Origin: Coliplasma sp045538555
GTDB taxonomy: Bacteria; Bacillota; Clostridia; Oscillospirales; CAG-382
NCBI GenBank assembly: GCA_045538555.1
Contig: JAZSRP010000049.1
Location: 62,001 to 126,000, forward strand
Direction: 5' to 3'
Length of the DNA stretch: 64,000 nucleotides
The notes under the pieces were generated by a model. It did not search any database. It saw only the letters and a program-made list of their open reading frames with translations, and was not told the origin of the DNA. This document shows, piece after piece, positions 15,938 through 24,889 of this stretch (positions are counted from its first letter, which is position 1; every line of letters begins with the position of its first letter). The position numbers and the translations under genes were made by a program.

Positions 15938-16676
15938 CCGAATATTCAAGATATTTTCGGCTCTCCTTGCCATTGGAGTGTGGCAGCTTGTATCCGTTGC
16001 GGTAGATTCGGCGCTGCTTTTGGCATCTCCCTTTGACGTGGCGATGCGCCTGCTGGTGATATGGAGGGAACCGGGCTTTTTCCATGCACTGTTTTTTACG
16101 TTTTCTCGAATAATCGGCGGTTTTCTTTTGGGATTGCTGGCAGGTACGGTCCTTGCTCTCCTTGCCGGGAGATGGAAGGCGGCTGAGTATCTGTTCATGC
16201 CCTATATGCTTACCGTAAAATCAATCCCCGTGGCGTCTTTTGTGGTGATCGCTCTTATTTGGCTTTCGTCAAAAACGCTGTCGGTGTTTATATCTTTCCT
16301 TATCGTTTTGCCCATAGTGTATTCAAACCTGTTGGCAGGACTGAAAAACGAGGACAATACGCTGGTGGAAATGGCCCGGGTGTTTCGTGTACCTTACCGT
16401 AGACGGCTTTTGTATATCCGTCTGCCGCAGATACGCCCTTTTGTCACCTCTGCTTGCTCTGTTTCGTGCGGACTTGCGTGGAAATCGGGCATCGCCGCAG
16501 AGATAATCGGTATTCCCGACGGCTCGGTGGGGGAGATGCTGTATTATTCAAGAGTGTATTTTGATACCGAAGGATTGTTTGCCTGGACTCTCATCATAGT
16601 TCTTTTGAGCGTGGGGTTTGAAAAAATATTCCTGTGGTTGCTCAATTTGATTCTGAACAGGACGGAAAAGCTGTGA
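15924..16676 (+). CDS. ABC transporter permease (SsuC/TauC type)
   Basis: A 250-residue integral membrane protein with about six helices, partner of the lipoprotein before it. The cytoplasmic EAA-type coupling loop is visible as VEMARVFRVPYRRRLLYIRLPQIRP-like residues, with the conserved Gly replaced. It starts inside the end of the preceding gene (14-bp overlap; a second ATG three bases later is equally possible), and its stop overlaps the GTG of the ATPase gene. These overlaps indicate tight coupling of the importer subunits. Confidence 0.88.
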   Translation: MMRNNRIFKIFSALLAIGVWQLVSVAVDSALLLASPFDVAMRLLVIWREPGFFHALFFTFSRIIGGFLLGLLAGTVLALLAGRWKAAEYLFMPYMLTVKSIPVASFVVIALIWLSSKTLSVFISFLIVLPIVYSNLLAGLKNEDNTLVEMARVFRVPYRRRLLYIRLPQIRPFVTSACSVSCGLAWKSGIAAEIIGIPDGSVGEMLYYSRVYFDTEGLFAWTLIIVLLSVGFEKIFLWLLNLILNRTEKL

Positions 16677-17254
16677 TAAAGATCAAAAATGTTTCAAAAA
16701 AATTTGACGCCCGCCCGGTGATTGACGGTTTTTGCTGTGAGATTGCCGAGGGCGAACGAGTTTGCTTCATGGGTCCGTCGGGCTGCGGAAAGACCACGCT
16801 TTTGAGAATATTGCTTGGTCTTCTTCTGCCTGATGCGGGTTCTGTGGAGGGGCTCCCCGATGATCTGTCAGTGGTTTTTCAGGAGGATCGGCTCTGTGAG
16901 TCGCTGACACCGCTTGCAAATATTCGGCTGGTGACAGGTGCAAAAAAAGGAGATTCTGCAACAGCAACGCATCTTGTGGGGCTTGGGCTTGGTGATTCTT
17001 TGGAAAAAAAAGTGTCAGATCTGTCGGGCGGCATGAAGCGAAGGGTGTCCATTGCAAGAGCGCTGTCTGTGCCGCATTCGCTGCTGATACTTGACGAGCC
17101 GTTCAAAGGGCTTGACGTTGAAACAAAAAAGCAAACCGTTGAGTATATTTTGAAAAACTCACCGTTATCCACCGTGATTGCGGTGACTCACGACCCTGAG
17201 GATGCCTACCTTTTGGGAGCACGCACCGTGGTTCTCAAAAAAGCTGAAGAATAG
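16673..17254 (+). CDS. ABC transporter ATP-binding protein (SsuB/TauB type)
   Basis: A 193-residue ATPase, shorter than the usual 240-250 residues of the family. All key motifs are present: Walker A GPSGCGKTT, Q-loop VVFQED, signature LSGGMKRR, Walker B LLILDEP and switch His in VTHD. The GTG start at 16673 is chosen because it overlaps the permease stop (GTGA) and has AGGA ten bases upstream; an upstream ATG in frame would bury the gene in the permease. Completes a three-subunit importer likely under Crp/Fnr-type control. Confidence 0.88.
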   Translation: MIKIKNVSKKFDARPVIDGFCCEIAEGERVCFMGPSGCGKTTLLRILLGLLLPDAGSVEGLPDDLSVVFQEDRLCESLTPLANIRLVTGAKKGDSATATHLVGLGLGDSLEKKVSDLSGGMKRRVSIARALSVPHSLLILDEPFKGLDVETKKQTVEYILKNSPLSTVIAVTHDPEDAYLLGARTVVLKKAEE

Positions 17255-17279
17255 ATAAGAACAGAATAATTCAAAACAA

Positions 17280-17318
17280 AAAGCAGAACGAAAAGGTTCC
17301 GTTCTGCTTTGTTTTTTT
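17280..17318. terminator. Bidirectional terminator between the importer operon and purC
   Basis: Stem AAAGCAGAACG / CGTTCTGCTTT with a 9-base loop, T tract after it on + and A-rich sequence before it. Confidence 0.8.
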
Positions 17319-17325
17319 GCGGGAA

Positions 17326-18009
17326 TTATTTGCCGAGAATGATCTTTGTCAGCTCTACGGGAGGGACGATCTTTCCGTCCTTGTAGACTCTCATGTTGCC
17401 GCTGGCAATTTCGTCAATGAGAATAACCTCGCCGTTGTTGTAACCAAACTCAAATTTGATATCCCAGAGCTCAAGTCCTTTTTCTGCCAGATCGTCGGCA
17501 ACGATCTTGGTGATGAGCTTGGTCTGCTCCTTCATGGACTCGTACATGGCGGTGTCCATAACACCCAGAGCGGCAAGAGCATCGCAGGTAACCAGAGGGT
17601 CGCCTCTGTCATCATCCTTAAACGTGGTCTCCACGTATCCGCCCTCCAGAGGAGTGCCGTCCTTGATGTAGTCGCCGTATCTGCGGTTGAAGCTGCCTGT
17701 GGCGACCAGACGGCAAATGACCTCAAGCCCCTTGCCGAATACCGTTGCGGGAAGAACCTCCATGGTGGCGTTCTCAATGTCGGCAGAAACGTAGTGAGTT
17801 TTTACGCCTTTGCTTTTCAAAAGCTCAAAATAACCCACGGATACCTCAAGGTTTGCTTTGCCGATGCCGTCGATGGTGAGTCCCACTGCGTTGGAGCCGG
17901 GGTCAAAAACGCCGTCCTCGCCGGTGCAGTCGTCCTTGAATTTGAGCATTACGTTTCCGTTGTCCAGCTTATAAACGTCTTTTGTTTTGCCTGTATAGAT
18001 CTTTTCCAT
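17326..18009 (-). CDS. purC: Phosphoribosylaminoimidazole-succinocarboxamide synthase
   Basis: SAICAR synthetase, which joins aspartate to CAIR with ATP in purine synthesis. The 227 residues fit the short bacterial form: GKTKDVYKLDNGNVMLKFKDD at the N-terminus (ATP loop), RLVATGSFNRRYG in the middle, and DIKFEFGYNNGEVILIDEIASGNMRV near the C-terminus with the metal-binding acidic residues. Start at 18009 is favoured by AAAGG upstream. It stands alone with its own consensus promoter, so other pur genes must lie elsewhere. Confidence 0.96.
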   Translation of the reverse strand: MEKIYTGKTKDVYKLDNGNVMLKFKDDCTGEDGVFDPGSNAVGLTIDGIGKANLEVSVGYFELLKSKGVKTHYVSADIENATMEVLPATVFGKGLEVICRLVATGSFNRRYGDYIKDGTPLEGGYVETTFKDDDRGDPLVTCDALAALGVMDTAMYESMKEQTKLITKIVADDLAEKGLELWDIKFEFGYNNGEVILIDEIASGNMRVYKDGKIVPPVELTKIILGK

Positions 18010-18038
18010 ATCAACACAACCTTTCACTTTATCAATTA

Positions 18039-18067
18039 ATTATACCCAAACGCTCAAGAAATGTCAA
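18039..18067 (-). promoter_or_regulatory. Consensus promoter of purC
   Basis: Minus strand TTGACA (18067-18062), 17-bp spacer, TATAAT (18044-18039). The short leader leaves no space for a purine riboswitch. Confidence 0.85.
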
Positions 18068-18127
18068 TAGATTTGACTTATTTTGACTTATATAATTTGA
18101 TTCATATAAAATGAAAATATCAAAACA

Positions 18128-19168
18128 TCAGATATCCAAAATGTATGCCAACAGCAGGTTGCTTGTATTTTTCAAACCGTCAATGTGTGTGCGTTCCATG
18201 CCGTGGCTGCAATAAACTGCCATACCAAAAGCGGCAGCTCTGATATTGTTGCCGGCTCTCATGGCAGCGTTGGCATCGGTGGAGTAGTGATAAAAAACGT
18301 CAACTGCGTATTTGCAACCGGCTTTTTTTGCGTATTCCACCATCCGCGTGGTGAGATCAAAATCATATGGCGCAGCATTGTCCTTTGCACAGATAGAAAC
18401 TCCGTATTCGTCACCGTCACAATCGGGACCGATGAGCCCAATGTCTATGGCAACGTATTCGGATACGTTTTCGGGCACGTATGTGCCTCCCAATCCGATC
18501 TCCTCGCCGAAAGGAAAGGCAAAAACGGTGTCAAACTTGGGCTTGAGCCCGTTTTCTTTCATGTATTTGATAGCTGCAAAGCAGCACGCCATACCTGCCT
18601 TGTCGTCAATAAATCTGGATTTTACGTAACCGTTGTCTGTCAACTGAAAACGGGGGTCGATAGAAACAAAATCTCCGTTGCGGATACCCAGCTTGTTTAC
18701 GTCTTCTTTTGATTTTACGGGCTGGTCAAGAATGATGACCATTGTGTTTTCGGTACGCTCCAGTGTGCGTGCATCGTCAAATACATGGACGGAATGGGAT
18801 TGGCAGGCAAAGAGTCCGGTGTATTCCCTTCCGTCTCTGGTATGGACGGTAACCGTTTCTCCCTCGATGCTGTGGTAGTTGATGCCGCCAAGCTGTCTCA
18901 CTCTGATTTTTCCGTCGGGATCGATGCGCCTGACGATCAATCCGATTGTGTCTGCGTGAGCACCTACAATAACTGTTTTTGAGTGATCCTTCCCCTCAAC
19001 GGTGATATAAGCTGTGGATTTATTGTCATACGAAACGTCATATCCCAGCTCTCCTGCCTTTTTTTCGATGACGGGTTTGAGCTTGGTGTAAAACCCCACG
19101 GGGCTGGGGGTATCCAAAATCTCTCTGAAACAATCAAGAGTGTATTTCATATCAGTCTGAAAAACCAT
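18128..19168 (-). CDS. M42 family metallopeptidase
   Basis: A 346-residue cytosolic aminopeptidase of the M42 (glutamyl aminopeptidase/tetrahedral) family. Metal and catalytic residues are visible: His and Asp in VGAHADTIGL, Asp in FIDDKAG, the Glu pair in FPFGEEIGLGG, Asp in YVAIDIGLIG and His in CSHGMERTH. Length matches the family. GGAG lies before the ATG at 19168; an in-frame ATG six codons later is an alternative. Single gene with its own promoter. Confidence 0.93.
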   Translation of the reverse strand: MVFQTDMKYTLDCFREILDTPSPVGFYTKLKPVIEKKAGELGYDVSYDNKSTAYITVEGKDHSKTVIVGAHADTIGLIVRRIDPDGKIRVRQLGGINYHSIEGETVTVHTRDGREYTGLFACQSHSVHVFDDARTLERTENTMVIILDQPVKSKEDVNKLGIRNGDFVSIDPRFQLTDNGYVKSRFIDDKAGMACCFAAIKYMKENGLKPKFDTVFAFPFGEEIGLGGTYVPENVSEYVAIDIGLIGPDCDGDEYGVSICAKDNAAPYDFDLTTRMVEYAKKAGCKYAVDVFYHYSTDANAAMRAGNNIRAAAFGMAVYCSHGMERTHIDGLKNTSNLLLAYILDI

Positions 19169-19197
19169 GGTTCCGCTCCTTGAAAAATGTTTTTATC

Positions 19198-19225
19198 ATT
19201 ATACCACACAAAAACCGGTTGTCAC
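19198..19225 (-). promoter_or_regulatory. Promoter of the M42 peptidase gene
   Basis: Minus strand GTGACA (19225-19220), 16-bp spacer, TATAAT (19203-19198). Confidence 0.6.
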
Positions 19226-19268
19226 CAATTTTTTTGAAAAAATGTAAAAAAATGCTGTTGCTCTGTCG

Positions 19269-19297
19269 TTGACAGAAAAAGGCCTGTGTGCTAAAAT
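19269..19297 (+). promoter_or_regulatory. Promoter of the ABC exporter genes
   Basis: TTGACA (19269-19274), 17-bp spacer, TAAAAT (19292-19297). Confidence 0.8.
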
Positions 19298-19328
19298 GTG
19301 TAAAAAGACATTTTGGAGGCATTTTTGT

Positions 19329-20036
19329 ATGCTGAGAATAGAAAATCTTACAAAAAGCTATGGGGATAAAAAAGCCGTTGACGGGCTTTCACTGCATATA
19401 AAAGGCGGTGAAATATTTGGATTTATCGGACACAACGGGGCAGGAAAGACCACCACTCTCAAAAGTGTCTGCGGTGTTTTGAAATTTGATGAAGGAGAGA
19501 TATACATTGACGGAATCTCTCTCAAAAAGGACCCCATTTCCTGCAAGTCCCGAATTGCGTATATTCCCGACAATCCGGATCTGTATGATTTTATGACGGG
19601 TATCAAATATCTCAATTTTATCGCAGATGTTTTTTGTGTTTCTTCTGCTGACAGGACTGAGAGGATAAAAAGATACGGCGATCTTTTCAATTTGACACAA
19701 GATCTTGCCGCTCCTATCTCGACCTATTCTCACGGAATGAAGCAAAAACTTGCTGTTATTTCTGCGCTTATACACGAACCAAAGCTTTTGATAATGGACG
19801 AACCCTTTGTGGGCCTTGATCCAAAGGCGTCTCACGACCTAAAACAGCTGATGCGCGGGATCTGTGACGATGGCAAAGCCATCTTTTTCTCCACTCACGT
19901 TCTTGAGGTTGCTGAGAAACTGTGTGACAAGGTGGCCATCATAAAGGACGGAAGATTGGTAAAAACCGGAACCGTTGAAGAGGTGATAGGCGACACCTCT
20001 CTTGAGTCGGTGTTCCTTGAGCTGGGGGCAGACTGA
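19329..20036 (+). CDS. ABC transporter ATP-binding protein
   Basis: A 235-residue ATPase of the export-type (CcmA/YtrB-like) group. Walker A GHNGAGKTTT, signature YSHGMKQKLAV (SHGM in place of SGGM) and Walker B LLIMDEPFVGLDP, followed by switch His in FSTHVLEVAE. Start at 19329 is supported by GGAGG 11 bases upstream; the longer frame would begin inside the promoter. The stop overlaps the start of the permease gene (TGATG). Substrate unknown; such pairs often export peptides, antibiotics or lipids. Confidence 0.9.
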   Translation: MLRIENLTKSYGDKKAVDGLSLHIKGGEIFGFIGHNGAGKTTTLKSVCGVLKFDEGEIYIDGISLKKDPISCKSRIAYIPDNPDLYDFMTGIKYLNFIADVFCVSSADRTERIKRYGDLFNLTQDLAAPISTYSHGMKQKLAVISALIHEPKLLIMDEPFVGLDPKASHDLKQLMRGICDDGKAIFFSTHVLEVAEKLCDKVAIIKDGRLVKTGTVEEVIGDTSLESVFLELGAD

Positions 20037-21616
20037 TGACGGGCACTCTTACAAAAATTTATCTCACTCAGATATTTTCTCGCATGCTTTACGGAAAAAG
20101 AAAGCACAAAACCGCCATGTCGGTTCTGCTTTGCTTTGCGGGCGTGTATCTTGTGCTTGCGGCGGGAATGATGTTCAATGAAATCTGCACCCCGCTGACA
20201 AAAGCGGGACTGGGCTGGTTTTATATTCTCATTGTGTCTGTGATCTCTTTGCTTGTGGGAGTTGTGGGGAGCGTATTCTCTACATATTCCATGGTGTATC
20301 AGTCAAAGGATAACGAGCTTTTGTTTTCTATGCCCATCCCTCCGCAAAAAGTGGTTTTTGCACGGCTTGCGGGCGTGTATCTGGTAGGAACCTTGTATAT
20401 GTCGTTGGTGATGCTTCCTGCACTTGCCGTGTATGTGTATACTGTGGGATTTACTGTAAAATCAGTGATTTTGGCTCTGCTTGCGGTGGCTTTTTTGTCG
20501 GTGATGGTGCTTGCGCTTACTTGCGTTTTGGGATTTGCGGTAGCTTTTGTTTCTTCAAAGCTGAGAACGAAAAAAATCGTCACTGTTGTGGTTTCGTTGC
20601 TTCTTCTTGCGGGGTTTTATGTAATTTATTTTCGTATGATAGGAAAGATCGAAACGATTCTGATGGATGCTTCGACCGTTGCCGGAAAAACAAAAACCAC
20701 GCTGTATCCCTTTTATTTGTTGGGAAAAGGAACGAATGGCCACCTGCCGTCGCTTCTGGCGTTTGGCGGTATCTCTGTTGGCTTGTTTGCTGTTGTATAT
20801 TTGTGTATGTCCCGGCTTTTGCTTGGCTTTGCCACGGCCAACAAGGGCGAAAAGAAAAAGAAATACACTCTCACTGCACAGTCATCCTCCGGTATCACCG
20901 CCACTTTGCTTTCAAAAGAATTTTCACGCTTTAAAGGCAGCGTTGCCTATATACTCAATGGCGGTCTGGGGCTTTTGCTGATGCTTTTTGTGTCAATTTT
21001 TGCTATTGTGAAAATGGGCGAGCTTTCACCGATGTTTTTGCTGCTGGCAGGTTCGGGCGACACACTCTCTGTGATAGGTGCAACCATGACCATGATGCTT
21101 GCTTCCACAGTTTGCATTGCGGCTCCCTCTGTTTCGCTTGAGGGAAAGAGCATACTCGTTACCCGCACACTTCCTGTGGAGCCGTCAAGAATAATGATGG
21201 CAAAGCTGGGCTTACAGCTTATTCCGCAGGTCCCCGCTACGCTGTTTCTTGCGGCAACGCTTCAGTATTTTCTGGCACCCGATCTTTTGACGGGAATAGC
21301 AGCAGTTTTGATTTGTGTTGTTTTTGCAGTGTTTCATGCAGTGATTGGTCTGTTTTTTGGGGTTAGAATGCCAAATTTTGACTGGACAAATGAAACTGTG
21401 GTAGTGAAACAAAGTGCTCCTGTGATGATATCAATGCTGGGCGGACTGGCTCTTGTGGCAGGATTTTGCGGAATATATTTTGCCGTTGACGATTATGTTT
21501 CCGCAAACGTATATATGCTTTTGATTGCCCTCGTGTTTTCTGTATTGACAGTCCTTGCTCTGAGATGGATAAAAGGCAGGGGTGCGTCACGTTTTATGAC
21601 CGAAGGCGAGCAGTGA
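20036..21616 (+). CDS. ABC transporter permease, large export type
   Basis: A 526-residue integral membrane protein with roughly 12 hydrophobic helices in two halves separated by a charged cytoplasmic stretch around residues 275-300 (ANKGEKKKKY). No large extracellular domain is present. It starts in the stop codon of the ATPase gene and is followed by a terminator, so the two form a complete exporter. It resembles the putative ABC exporters common in Clostridia, for which no substrate has been established. Confidence 0.82.
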   Translation: MTGTLTKIYLTQIFSRMLYGKRKHKTAMSVLLCFAGVYLVLAAGMMFNEICTPLTKAGLGWFYILIVSVISLLVGVVGSVFSTYSMVYQSKDNELLFSMPIPPQKVVFARLAGVYLVGTLYMSLVMLPALAVYVYTVGFTVKSVILALLAVAFLSVMVLALTCVLGFAVAFVSSKLRTKKIVTVVVSLLLLAGFYVIYFRMIGKIETILMDASTVAGKTKTTLYPFYLLGKGTNGHLPSLLAFGGISVGLFAVVYLCMSRLLLGFATANKGEKKKKYTLTAQSSSGITATLLSKEFSRFKGSVAYILNGGLGLLLMLFVSIFAIVKMGELSPMFLLLAGSGDTLSVIGATMTMMLASTVCIAAPSVSLEGKSILVTRTLPVEPSRIMMAKLGLQLIPQVPATLFLAATLQYFLAPDLLTGIAAVLICVVFAVFHAVIGLFFGVRMPNFDWTNETVVVKQSAPVMISMLGGLALVAGFCGIYFAVDDYVSANVYMLLIALVFSVLTVLALRWIKGRGASRFMTEGEQ

Positions 21617-21660
21617 TTGCTGAATTGTTTTTCGAAAAACAAAACAACCCAAAAGTATCG

Positions 21661-21703
21661 ATCCCCGCATCTTTTGTGTAAAACAAGGATGCGGGATTTT
21701 TTT
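21661..21703 (+). terminator. Terminator of the ABC exporter genes
   Basis: Stem CCCGCATC / GATGCGGG (21664-21671 and 21688-21695) with a 16-base loop and seven T. Confidence 0.8.
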
Positions 21704-21756
21704 ATAAAAAATGTCGTGGCGCCGTGTTTTTTTTTAAAATATTTTTCGTTATGGGG

Positions 21757-21785
21757 TTGCAAAGTATATCTTTTGGTGGTATAAT
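21757..21785 (+). promoter_or_regulatory. Promoter of the capsule-type control operon
   Basis: TTGCAA (21757-21762), 17-bp spacer, TATAAT (21780-21785). A leader of about 85 bases follows. Confidence 0.75.
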
Positions 21786-21879
21786 GATGTGTCTAAATAT
21801 ATGGTGCTATGCTATACGGTTTGGTTGCATGCGGGAGTGAACCGTTTTTCCGCAGGTCAACAAGGAGATTTTTCACAGT

Positions 21880-22644
21880 ATGAACAATTCGGAAATCAAG
21901 ACAAAAGAATATTATTCCATCGACCTGATCCATCTGGCAAAAAGTCTTTTGCGTCGGGCGTGGGTCATTGTTCTTTCGGCGCTGGTTGCCGCTGCGATCG
22001 GTTTTTCCGCAGCCACGTTTCTGATTGCGCCCAAGTATTCCTCCTCCATCATGCTTTACGTCAACAACAGCTCTGTGTCGCTGGGTGAGTTCAGCATCTC
22101 CTCCTCGGAGATCAGCGCGGCGCAGAGTCTGCTCAAAACATATATCGTCATGCTTCAGAATCGCACTACTCTCAATCAAGTGATTGAGAAATCCGGAGTG
22201 GAGTATGATTACGAGCAGCTCAACCGTATGATAGATGCCAAGTCTGTGAACAACACAGAGGTTCTTCGGGTAACCGTGACCTCGGAGGATCCGTATGAGG
22301 CGGCAAATATTGCCAACTGCATTGCGGAGGTACTTCCTGTCAGGATTGCAGAGATCATCGAGGGAGCATCGATGGAAGTGGTTGATGCCGCCACCGTTGA
22401 TCTCAAAAAGGTCTCTCCCAGTATCACAAAATATACGGCCATCGGGTTGATTGCCGGCGTTGTTTTGTCAGCAGCGGCTTTGGTATTGATTGCGGCATTT
22501 GACAAAACGGTTCACAATGAGGAGTATCTGCTCCGCACATATGATTATCCTATTCTCGCAAAGATCCCCAACCTTGTTGATACAAGCTCAAAGGGATACG
22601 GATATCGGTACTATCAAAAAAACAAGAATAATCCAAAAACTTGA
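21880..22644 (+). CDS. Polysaccharide chain-length regulator (CpsC/Wzz type)
   Basis: A 254-residue membrane protein with the Wzz architecture: a helix at about 28-52, an extracytoplasmic segment rich in helices (SLLKTYIVMLQNRTTLNQVIEKSG), and a second helix near 190-212 preceded by VDLKKVSPSITK, the proline-containing Wzz hallmark. In Gram-positive capsule systems this protein activates the cytosolic tyrosine kinase encoded next to it and helps set polymer length. AAGGAG precedes the ATG. It opens a five-gene run. Confidence 0.88.
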   Translation: MNNSEIKTKEYYSIDLIHLAKSLLRRAWVIVLSALVAAAIGFSAATFLIAPKYSSSIMLYVNNSSVSLGEFSISSSEISAAQSLLKTYIVMLQNRTTLNQVIEKSGVEYDYEQLNRMIDAKSVNNTEVLRVTVTSEDPYEAANIANCIAEVLPVRIAEIIEGASMEVVDAATVDLKKVSPSITKYTAIGLIAGVVLSAAALVLIAAFDKTVHNEEYLLRTYDYPILAKIPNLVDTSSKGYGYRYYQKNKNNPKT

Positions 22645-22692
22645 GCGCATTTTCAAAAATGAGATCGTGCTCGGAGTATCAAGAGTGCTTTT

Positions 22693-23424
22693 ATGAAAAA
22701 CAACACCACAAATACTGCGGCAAACAGCAGCGCAAAGAAAACGCTGCACAAAAATCTTGAGTTTGCCGCATCCGAACAATACAAGCTGCTGCGTGCCAAT
22801 CTTGCGTTTACGATTCCGCAGGACGTCAAGTGCCCGATAATCGGTGTCACCAGTGCCATGCGCGGAGAGGGCAAGAGCACAACTTCTGTCAACCTTTCAT
22901 ACGTTCTGGCCGAAAACGGAAACCGTGTTCTCCTTATTGACGGGGATCTGCGCCTCCCATCCATTGCAAAAAAAATGGGTATTCGCAATACGGGCGGATT
23001 GACGGACATTTTGATGGGCAACGGCGCACGCTTGGCGGACTATCGTTCCGCATTGTATGACAATTGGTATATTCTGCCTTCCGGTCCACTTCCTCCAAAT
23101 CCATCGGAGCTGCTGTGCTCCGGCAGAATGGAATCGGTGCTGAAGGAGCTTTCGGAGAGCTTTGATTATATTATTATTGATCTTCCTCCCGTAAACATTG
23201 TGTCCGACGCGGTTGCAGTGTCAAAGTTTATCACCGGGGTGCTTGTGGTTATCCGTGAGGATTATACCGAAAAAGCTGAGCTTGACGCTTGTTATCGCCA
23301 GCTGAAGCTGTCCAACGTAAAGGTTCTGGGCTGCGTTCTCAACGAGTCAAAAAACAACAGCGGCGCATACGGAAAATACAAGCGCAAGTATTACAGATCC
23401 TACGACAATGACAGCAAGGACTGA
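22693..23424 (+). CDS. cpsD: CpsD/CapB family tyrosine autokinase
   Basis: A 243-residue bacterial tyrosine kinase. Walker A SAMRGEGKSTTSVN, Walker A' VLLIDGDLRLPS, and Walker B FDYIIIDLPPV are all present. The C-terminal tail is a tyrosine cluster (YGKYKRKYYRSY), the usual autophosphorylation site. It works with the membrane activator before it and is reversed by the phosphatase after it, controlling surface polysaccharide assembly. Ten bases separate it from the phosphatase gene. Confidence 0.93.
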   Translation: MKNNTTNTAANSSAKKTLHKNLEFAASEQYKLLRANLAFTIPQDVKCPIIGVTSAMRGEGKSTTSVNLSYVLAENGNRVLLIDGDLRLPSIAKKMGIRNTGGLTDILMGNGARLADYRSALYDNWYILPSGPLPPNPSELLCSGRMESVLKELSESFDYIIIDLPPVNIVSDAVAVSKFITGVLVVIREDYTEKAELDACYRQLKLSNVKVLGCVLNESKNNSGAYGKYKRKYYRSYDNDSKD

Positions 23425-23434
23425 TTTTTGAGAT

Positions 23435-24133
23435 ATGCTGGATCTTCACAGCCACATATTGCCGTGTATGGATGACGGCAGCCAAAGTGTTGACGAAAGC
23501 AGAGAAATGATTTTGGCTCTTGCCTCGCAGGGGATAGACACTGTTGCGGCAACTCCTCATTATTTTCCTCAGCGTGAGAGCGTTGATGAATTTTTGGACA
23601 GGAGAGCTGCTGCGTTTTCCAAGATCTCGGACTTGCAGACAGAGACGGGTGTTGCTGTGTTGCCGGGCGCTGAGGTGTGCTACTATGAGGGGATCTCCAG
23701 ATTGTCCGATATTGAGCGCCTCTGTATTTCGGGAACCGACCTGTTGCTGTTGGAAATGCCTGCAACAGCTTGGACGGAATACAAACTCAAAGAGCTGACG
23801 GAGATGGCATCCAGGGGTGACGTCACCATAGTACTGGCCCATATCGAGAGATACGTTGCTTACCAATCAAAAAGTGTTGTCCCCAGATTGCTCGACAGAG
23901 GCATTTTGCTTCAGATGAATTCATCTTATGTAGAGGATTTTTTCACAAGAAAAAAAGCGCTTTCAATGCTAAAAAACGGTACAGTGTCATTTCTTGGCTC
24001 TGACTGCCACGATATGACGTACAGACGCCCCGCCATCGGAAAAAGTATTGAGATCATTGCAAAAAAACTGGGTGATGGTTTTTTGGCAGATTTTGATTCA
24101 TATACAAAAAGTTTTTTATCCCAAACATTGTAA
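23435..24133 (+). CDS. cpsB: CpsB/CapC family PHP-type tyrosine phosphatase
   Basis: A 232-residue manganese-dependent protein tyrosine phosphatase of the PHP fold. Metal-binding motifs: DLHSHILPCMDDGS at the N-terminus, ATPHYFP, the Glu in PGAEVCYYE, LAHIERY, and GSDCHDM near the C-terminus. It dephosphorylates the neighbouring tyrosine kinase. Here it follows the kinase rather than preceding the chain-length gene as in streptococcal capsule loci. Confidence 0.93.
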   Translation: MLDLHSHILPCMDDGSQSVDESREMILALASQGIDTVAATPHYFPQRESVDEFLDRRAAAFSKISDLQTETGVAVLPGAEVCYYEGISRLSDIERLCISGTDLLLLEMPATAWTEYKLKELTEMASRGDVTIVLAHIERYVAYQSKSVVPRLLDRGILLQMNSSYVEDFFTRKKALSMLKNGTVSFLGSDCHDMTYRRPAIGKSIEIIAKKLGDGFLADFDSYTKSFLSQTL

Positions 24134-24173
24134 ACAAATTCGAAAATATACAAAACCCGAAAGGAAACAAACC

Positions 24174-24860
24174 ATGAAAAAACTACTGACGATCGTACTT
24201 GCAGTTATTCTTACTGCATCCACCGCAATGGCAGTTTTTGCCGCTCCCGGTCTGTTTATCAACAGCCCTTCCGAGAACCCTGTACCTCAGCTTGTTGAGT
24301 ACAGCAACGAGTCTCACGACTGCTTTGCAAAACTTGTTATCACTGCTTATATCAAGCGTGACACACTCCCTGATGACAAGCGCGCTCTTATCGAAAAAGC
24401 ATACGATGAAATCGTAAAATCAAAAGATCTGTCCGAGCTTACCTCCGATATCAAGGCATATGCAGAAAAAGCAGGAGTGCCTGTCAGCGCCCTTGCTGTC
24501 AGCGACCTGTTTGACGTCAGCTACTATGCATGTGAGCTGCACAACGAGCACGGAAAATTCTTTATCACTCTCAAAGCAGACACACTCAAAAACTTTGTGG
24601 GTCTTATGCACCTGTCCGAAAACGGCTGGGTTATGGTAGACGACGCCAAGGTTGACAGCAAGGAAGAGACGCTCACCTTCTCTGCAGACGATCTTTCTCC
24701 TTTTGCTGTTGTTGTAAAAACTCAGGGCTCATCTGTTCCTACCGGCGACAACAGCGCAAACTGGATCTATTTTGTCATCATGATGATCTCTGCAACCGCA
24801 CTTATCGTGATTGCAGTTGCACAGAAAAAGAAAAACGCACGCAAGACCTTTGTTGAATAA
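24174..24860 (+). CDS. Secreted protein with PTGD membrane tail
   Basis: A 228-residue surface protein of unknown function. A signal peptide (1-24, ending VFAAP) is followed by a mixed helix/strand domain of about 160 residues with no recognised family. The C-terminus reads SSVPTGDNS, then a hydrophobic helix and QKKKNARK, the same layout as the two proteins encoded at 10231-12443. Start at 24174 is set by AAAGGAA. Its position between a phosphatase gene and an LCP gene suggests a wall-linked role in the same polysaccharide pathway; this is inference. Confidence 0.75.
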   Translation: MKKLLTIVLAVILTASTAMAVFAAPGLFINSPSENPVPQLVEYSNESHDCFAKLVITAYIKRDTLPDDKRALIEKAYDEIVKSKDLSELTSDIKAYAEKAGVPVSALAVSDLFDVSYYACELHNEHGKFFITLKADTLKNFVGLMHLSENGWVMVDDAKVDSKEETLTFSADDLSPFAVVVKTQGSSVPTGDNSANWIYFVIMMISATALIVIAVAQKKKNARKTFVE

Positions 24861-24889
24861 ATAACAAAAAATTCTGGGAGGAACGGTGG

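Noticed and set aside
17317..18039. 240-codon open frame on the + strand
   Set aside because: Fully antisense to purC, no ribosome site or family match; a shadow of codon bias.
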